A stretch of 64,000 bases of DNA. Source: JACQGZ01 sp036004665 (GTDB lineage: Bacteria; Sysuimicrobiota; Sysuimicrobiia; Sysuimicrobiales; Humicultoraceae). The stretch spans positions 1-64,000 of the forward strand of contig DASYRG010000003.1 in the NCBI GenBank assembly GCA_036004665.1, written 5' to 3'. Below are positions 61,145 through 64,000 of the stretch, piece after piece (positions within the stretch are counted from its first letter, which is position 1; every line of letters starts with the position of its first letter). The notes under the pieces were generated by a model that saw only the letters and a list, made by a program, of their open reading frames with translations, made no database searches and was not told the origin of the DNA. The translations under genes were made by a program, and so were the position numbers.

Positions 61145-61504
61145 ATGGCACGGGTGAAGCGGGGCGTCACGTCGCGGCGGCGACACAAGAAGATCTTGCG
61201 GTTGGCAAAGGGCTACTATGGGGCGAAGTCCCGGTGGTTCCGGGTGGCCAACCAGTACGTCGTGCGCGCCCTGGCCAGCGCCTACCGGGACCGCCGTCTG
61301 CGGAAGCGGCAGTTCCGGCGCCTCTGGATCGCCCGCATCAACGCCGCCGCGCGCGGGAGCGGGGTCCCCTACAGCCGGCTCATCGCCGGGCTGCGCAAGG
61401 CCGGCATCACCGTCAACCGGAAGATGCTGGCGGAGCTCGCCGTCGAGGACCCGGCGGCCTTCGACGCTCTCGTGGAGCAGGCGAAGGCCACCCTCGGCCG
61501 CTAG
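61145..61504 (+). CDS. rplT: 50S ribosomal protein bL20
   Basis: The 119-residue protein begins MARVKRGVTSRRRHKKILRL, with AKGYYGAKSRWFRVANQYVVRAL, RRLWIARINAAARGSGVPYSRLIAGL and a C-terminal VEDPAAFDALVEQAK. It is essential for early 50S assembly and can autoregulate its operon. The ATG follows a strong AAAGGGAGGACCGACG. Confidence 0.97.
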   Translation: MARVKRGVTSRRRHKKILRLAKGYYGAKSRWFRVANQYVVRALASAYRDRRLRKRQFRRLWIARINAAARGSGVPYSRLIAGLRKAGITVNRKMLAELAVEDPAAFDALVEQAKATLGR

Positions 61505-61525
61505 AGGGTCCCGGCGGCCCAGCCG

Positions 61526-62878
61526 ATGGCTCGGGCGTCCGTTCTCCCGCAACGAGGGCTGCGGCGCTTCGCCCTTTCCCCGTCGCAAACGATCCTCTTG
61601 GGGTTTGCCTCCATCATCGCGATCGGGGCGGTTCTGCTCTCGCTGCCCGCGGCGGCCGCGGACGGGCGTGCCACAGCGCCGCTGGATGCGCTCTTCACGG
61701 CCACCTCGGCCACCTGCGTCGCGGGTCTGGCCGTCGTCGACACGGCCACGCACTTTTCGCTCTTCGGACAACTGGTCATCCTACTCCTGATCCAGGTGGG
61801 CGGCTTCGGCTACATGACCGCGTCCATTCTCCTCGCCCTCTTGCTGGGACGCCGCATTGGCCTGCGTGAGCGCGTCGTGCTGGCGGAGAGCCAGAACCTG
61901 TATGCTATCGGGGGCGTCGTACGGTTCACTCGCCTGGTCATCCTCGTCACGCTGGCCATCGAGGGTCTCGGTGCCCTCCTCCTGGCTGCGCGTTGGGTGC
62001 CCGAGCTGGGGCTGCGCGGCGCGTACTGGGGGGTCTTCCACGCGGTATCCGCCTTTAACAACGCCGGCTTCGACGTCACCGGGAACTTCGCCAGCCTGAC
62101 CGGTTACGTCACCGACGTCCCCGTGAACCTGATCGTTGCGGCCCTGCTCATCAGCGGGGGCTTGGGGTTCGGCGTGCTCGTGGACCTCTCCAACGGGCTG
62201 CGCCGCCTCACGCTCCACTCCAAGATCGTGCTCAGTGCTTCCCTCGGGCTGATCGGGATCGGCACGGCGGCCGTGCTGCTCTTCGAATTCGCCAACGCCG
62301 AGACCCTGGGCGGACTCTCCTGGCCGGGAAAGGTCCTGGCCGCGTTCTTCCAGGCGGTGACGCCGCGCACGGCCGGGTTCCATACGGTGGAGATCGGCGC
62401 GCTGCGCGAGCCCACGTTGATGGCGATCGTCGTCCTCATGTTCATCGGCGCCTCCCCGGGGGGCACCGGGGGAGGGATCAAGACGACCACGTTCATCGCT
62501 CCGCTGGCCGTGATCCTGGCGATGTTTCGGGGCAGCCCCGACGCGGTGCTCTTCAAGCGGCGCCTGCCGCCGCAGGTGATCTACAAGGCGATGACAATCG
62601 CGCTGCTGGCGGTGGCGTTTGTCGTGGCCGCCTCGATCGCGCTCTCCCTCAGCGAGCGGATCGCCTTCCTCCCGGCGCTCTTCGAGGTGGTCTCGGGGTT
62701 TGGCACCGTAGGGCTGAGTACGGGCATCACGCCGGCGCTGAGCGCCGCGGGGAAGGTCATCATCATCACCACGGTGTATACGGGGCGGGTGGGGTTGCTG
62801 ACGCTGGCCTTCGGGCTGACGCGGCGGCAGCGGGTCCCACGCTTTCACTATTCGGAAGAAGCGATCTACGTGGGGTGA
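61526..62878 (+). CDS. ktrB: Potassium uptake channel subunit KtrB (TrkH family)
   Basis: The 450-residue membrane protein has the four P-loop repeats of the SKT superfamily: LFTATSATCVAGLAVVD, HAVSAFNNAGFDVTG, FQAVTPRTAGFHTVE and FEVVSGFGTVGLSTG. The third contains the gating-loop neighbourhood IGASPGGTGGGIKTTTF. It moves K+ (with or without Na+) under KtrA control, and ktrA follows seven bases downstream. Confidence 0.95.
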   Translation: MARASVLPQRGLRRFALSPSQTILLGFASIIAIGAVLLSLPAAAADGRATAPLDALFTATSATCVAGLAVVDTATHFSLFGQLVILLLIQVGGFGYMTASILLALLLGRRIGLRERVVLAESQNLYAIGGVVRFTRLVILVTLAIEGLGALLLAARWVPELGLRGAYWGVFHAVSAFNNAGFDVTGNFASLTGYVTDVPVNLIVAALLISGGLGFGVLVDLSNGLRRLTLHSKIVLSASLGLIGIGTAAVLLFEFANAETLGGLSWPGKVLAAFFQAVTPRTAGFHTVEIGALREPTLMAIVVLMFIGASPGGTGGGIKTTTFIAPLAVILAMFRGSPDAVLFKRRLPPQVIYKAMTIALLAVAFVVAASIALSLSERIAFLPALFEVVSGFGTVGLSTGITPALSAAGKVIIITTVYTGRVGLLTLAFGLTRRQRVPRFHYSEEAIYVG

Positions 62879-62885
62879 GGGCACG

Positions 62886-63536
62886 ATGGGGGAGTTTGCG
62901 GTCATCGGACTGGGTCGCTTCGGGTCGAGCGTGGCGCGAACGCTGTATGAGCTCGGGCACACCGTGCTGGCGATCGACAAGTCCGAAGAGGCGCTGCGCG
63001 AGGTGGTCGATCACGTCACCCACGCGGTCCAGGTGGACTCGACCGACAATGAAGCGCTGCGGGCGGTCGGCATCACGAACCTCGACGCCGTGGTCGTGGC
63101 CATCGGCGAGGATATCCAGGAGTCCATCCTCACCACAATGCTGCTGAAAGACCTGGGCGTGAAAAAGGTTGTGGCCAAGGCGGTGGATGAGCAGCAGCGC
63201 AAGGTCCTCGAGAAAGTGGGGGCGGATCTGGTCATCTTTCCGGAACGGGATATGGGCGAACGCGTGGCGCACACCCTGGCGTCCCCCAACGTGCTCGAGT
63301 ACATCGAGCTCTCACCCCAGCACACCATCGAGGAGGTCAATGTCCCCGCCCGCCTGGAGGGGCGCACCCTCGGCGATCTGGATCTGCGCAGCAAGTTCGG
63401 CGTGAACGTCCTGCTGATCCGGCGCGACACCCAACTGCTGATCTCCCCCGGCACCGACGTCAAGCTGCAGGGCGGGGACGTGCTGGTGGTGGTCGGGGAG
63501 AACCGGCAGCTCAACCGCCTGGAGTCGGCTTTCTGA
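62886..63536 (+). CDS. ktrA: Potassium uptake regulatory subunit KtrA (RCK domain)
   Basis: The 216-residue cytosolic protein has an RCK_N domain with the nucleotide-binding VIGLGRFGSSVARTL and VLAIDKSEEAL, and a C-terminal TrkA_C domain (TIEEVNVPARLEGRTLGDLDLRSKF). ATP/ADP binding gates KtrB. The stop overlaps the next frame as CTGA. Confidence 0.95.
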   Translation: MGEFAVIGLGRFGSSVARTLYELGHTVLAIDKSEEALREVVDHVTHAVQVDSTDNEALRAVGITNLDAVVVAIGEDIQESILTTMLLKDLGVKKVVAKAVDEQQRKVLEKVGADLVIFPERDMGERVAHTLASPNVLEYIELSPQHTIEEVNVPARLEGRTLGDLDLRSKFGVNVLLIRRDTQLLISPGTDVKLQGGDVLVVVGENRQLNRLESAF

Positions 63537-64000
63537 TCACCTCGACCAAGAACCCGCTGGTCCGCTCCCTCCGCCAGTTGCACGACCGCGGCAGACGCGC
63601 CGCCGCGGGACGCTTTCTCATCGACGGAGTGCGCCTGGTCGAAGCCGCGCTGGCTGCGGGCGCTCCGGTCGAGCAGCTCCTCGTCACTTCCGCCGCCGCC
63701 GCCCCGCGTCTCGCCGCCCTCTCTGAGATGGCCCGATCGCGCGGCGTCCCACTGGTGGAGGTGGCGCCTCACGTGCTGGAGGCGGTGTCTGAGGTGGAGA
63801 GCCCGCAGGGCGTCGTGGCTGTGGTGCGCCATCGCGCGGCGACGCTGGAGGGGCCCTTGGGGCGGGGTGATCTGCTGCTGCTCGTCGTGGACCGGGTCCA
63901 GGATCCCGGTAATCTCGGCACGATGATCCGCACCGCGGACGCGGCGGGCGCCACGGCTGTGGCGCTCACCCCCGGAACAGTGGACCCGACCAATCCCAAG
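63533..64000 (+). CDS. TrmH/SpoU-family RNA methyltransferase, 3' truncated by the window (CTG start proposed)
   Basis: The visible 156 residues begin (M)ITSTKNPLVRSLRQLHDRGRRAAAGRFLIDGVRLVEAAL, the standard substrate-binding-domain start of TrmH-family 23S rRNA 2'-O-methyltransferases. SPOUT motif 1 VDRVQDPGNLGTMIRTADAAG follows near residue 121. The gene runs off the window end. The conserved start coincides with CTG 63533 in a CTGA overlap with ktrA; the next in-frame GTG lies about 33 codons later, inside the domain. Confidence 0.88.
   Translation, partial: MITSTKNPLVRSLRQLHDRGRRAAAGRFLIDGVRLVEAALAAGAPVEQLLVTSAAAAPRLAALSEMARSRGVPLVEVAPHVLEAVSEVESPQGVVAVVRHRAATLEGPLGRGDLLLLVVDRVQDPGNLGTMIRTADAAGATAVALTPGTVDPTNPK

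Overview
This is a 64 kb stretch of high-GC bacterial chromosome made almost entirely of housekeeping operons. The orders smc-ftsY, ylxM-(methyltransferase)-ffh-rpsP-khpA-ylqD-rimM-trmD-rplS-lepB-rnhB-yraN, yifB-dprA-topA and rpsB-tsf-pyrH-frr-uppS-cdsA-dxr-rseP-ispG match those of Bacillota and related Gram-positive lineages. An archaeal-type S-adenosylmethionine synthetase, very dense gene packing and heavy use of GTG and TTG starts suggest a poorly sampled, deep-branching lineage (for example a candidate phylum near Armatimonadota). That placement is inference. No tRNA, rRNA, prophage or CRISPR array was seen.

Layout. 1-3.1 kb: small or accessory genes (DUF1059, Gfo/Idh/MocA oxidoreductase, Asp-box propeller, DUF5658). 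3.1-12.6 kb: glycosyltransferase, smc, ftsY, a DUF898 membrane protein, an M48 peptidase and a sulfatase. 12.6-14.9 kb: accessory island with a frameshifted SDR pseudogene and an HNH endonuclease gene bracketed by a palindromic repeat. 14.9-21.7 kb: SRP, ribosome and tRNA-modification operon through lepB, rnhB and yraN. 21.7-23.1 kb: an IS256-like DDE domain fused to an acidic linker and a C-terminal membrane anchor. 23.2-28.7 kb: MOSC, RidA, yifB, dprA, topA. 28.7-38.9 kb: translation factors, isoprenoid and phospholipid genes, MgtC, archaeal-type MAT. 38.9-51.1 kb: lipoprotein, FmdB, then a MoxR/DUF58/VWA operon ending in a 1477-residue protein with three VWA-like segments. 51.1-60 kb: GNAT, HAD, MFS, NIPSNAP, Fe-ADH, DUF2088, sirtuin, MTA phosphorylase, threonine aldolase. 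60-64 kb: infC-rpmI-rplT with an elaborate leader, ktrB-ktrA and a partial RNA methyltransferase.

The most unusual features concern translation. Many neighbouring genes overlap by four bases as NTGA, and all four bases occur at N. At several CTGA junctions the family-conserved N-terminus can only begin at, or begins best at, the CTG (khpA, the DUF58 gene, the terminal RNA methyltransferase, probably rnhB). infC has no ATG, GTG or TTG before its conserved N-terminus and appears to start on ATC behind a good Shine-Dalgarno sequence. At the pyrH-frr, mgtC-mat and DUF58-VWA junctions, tandemly duplicated units each encode a 9-13-codon mini-ORF coupled by stop-start overlaps; a single mini-ORF sits at ispG-mgtC. 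Together these point to a genome that relies on termination-reinitiation coupling.
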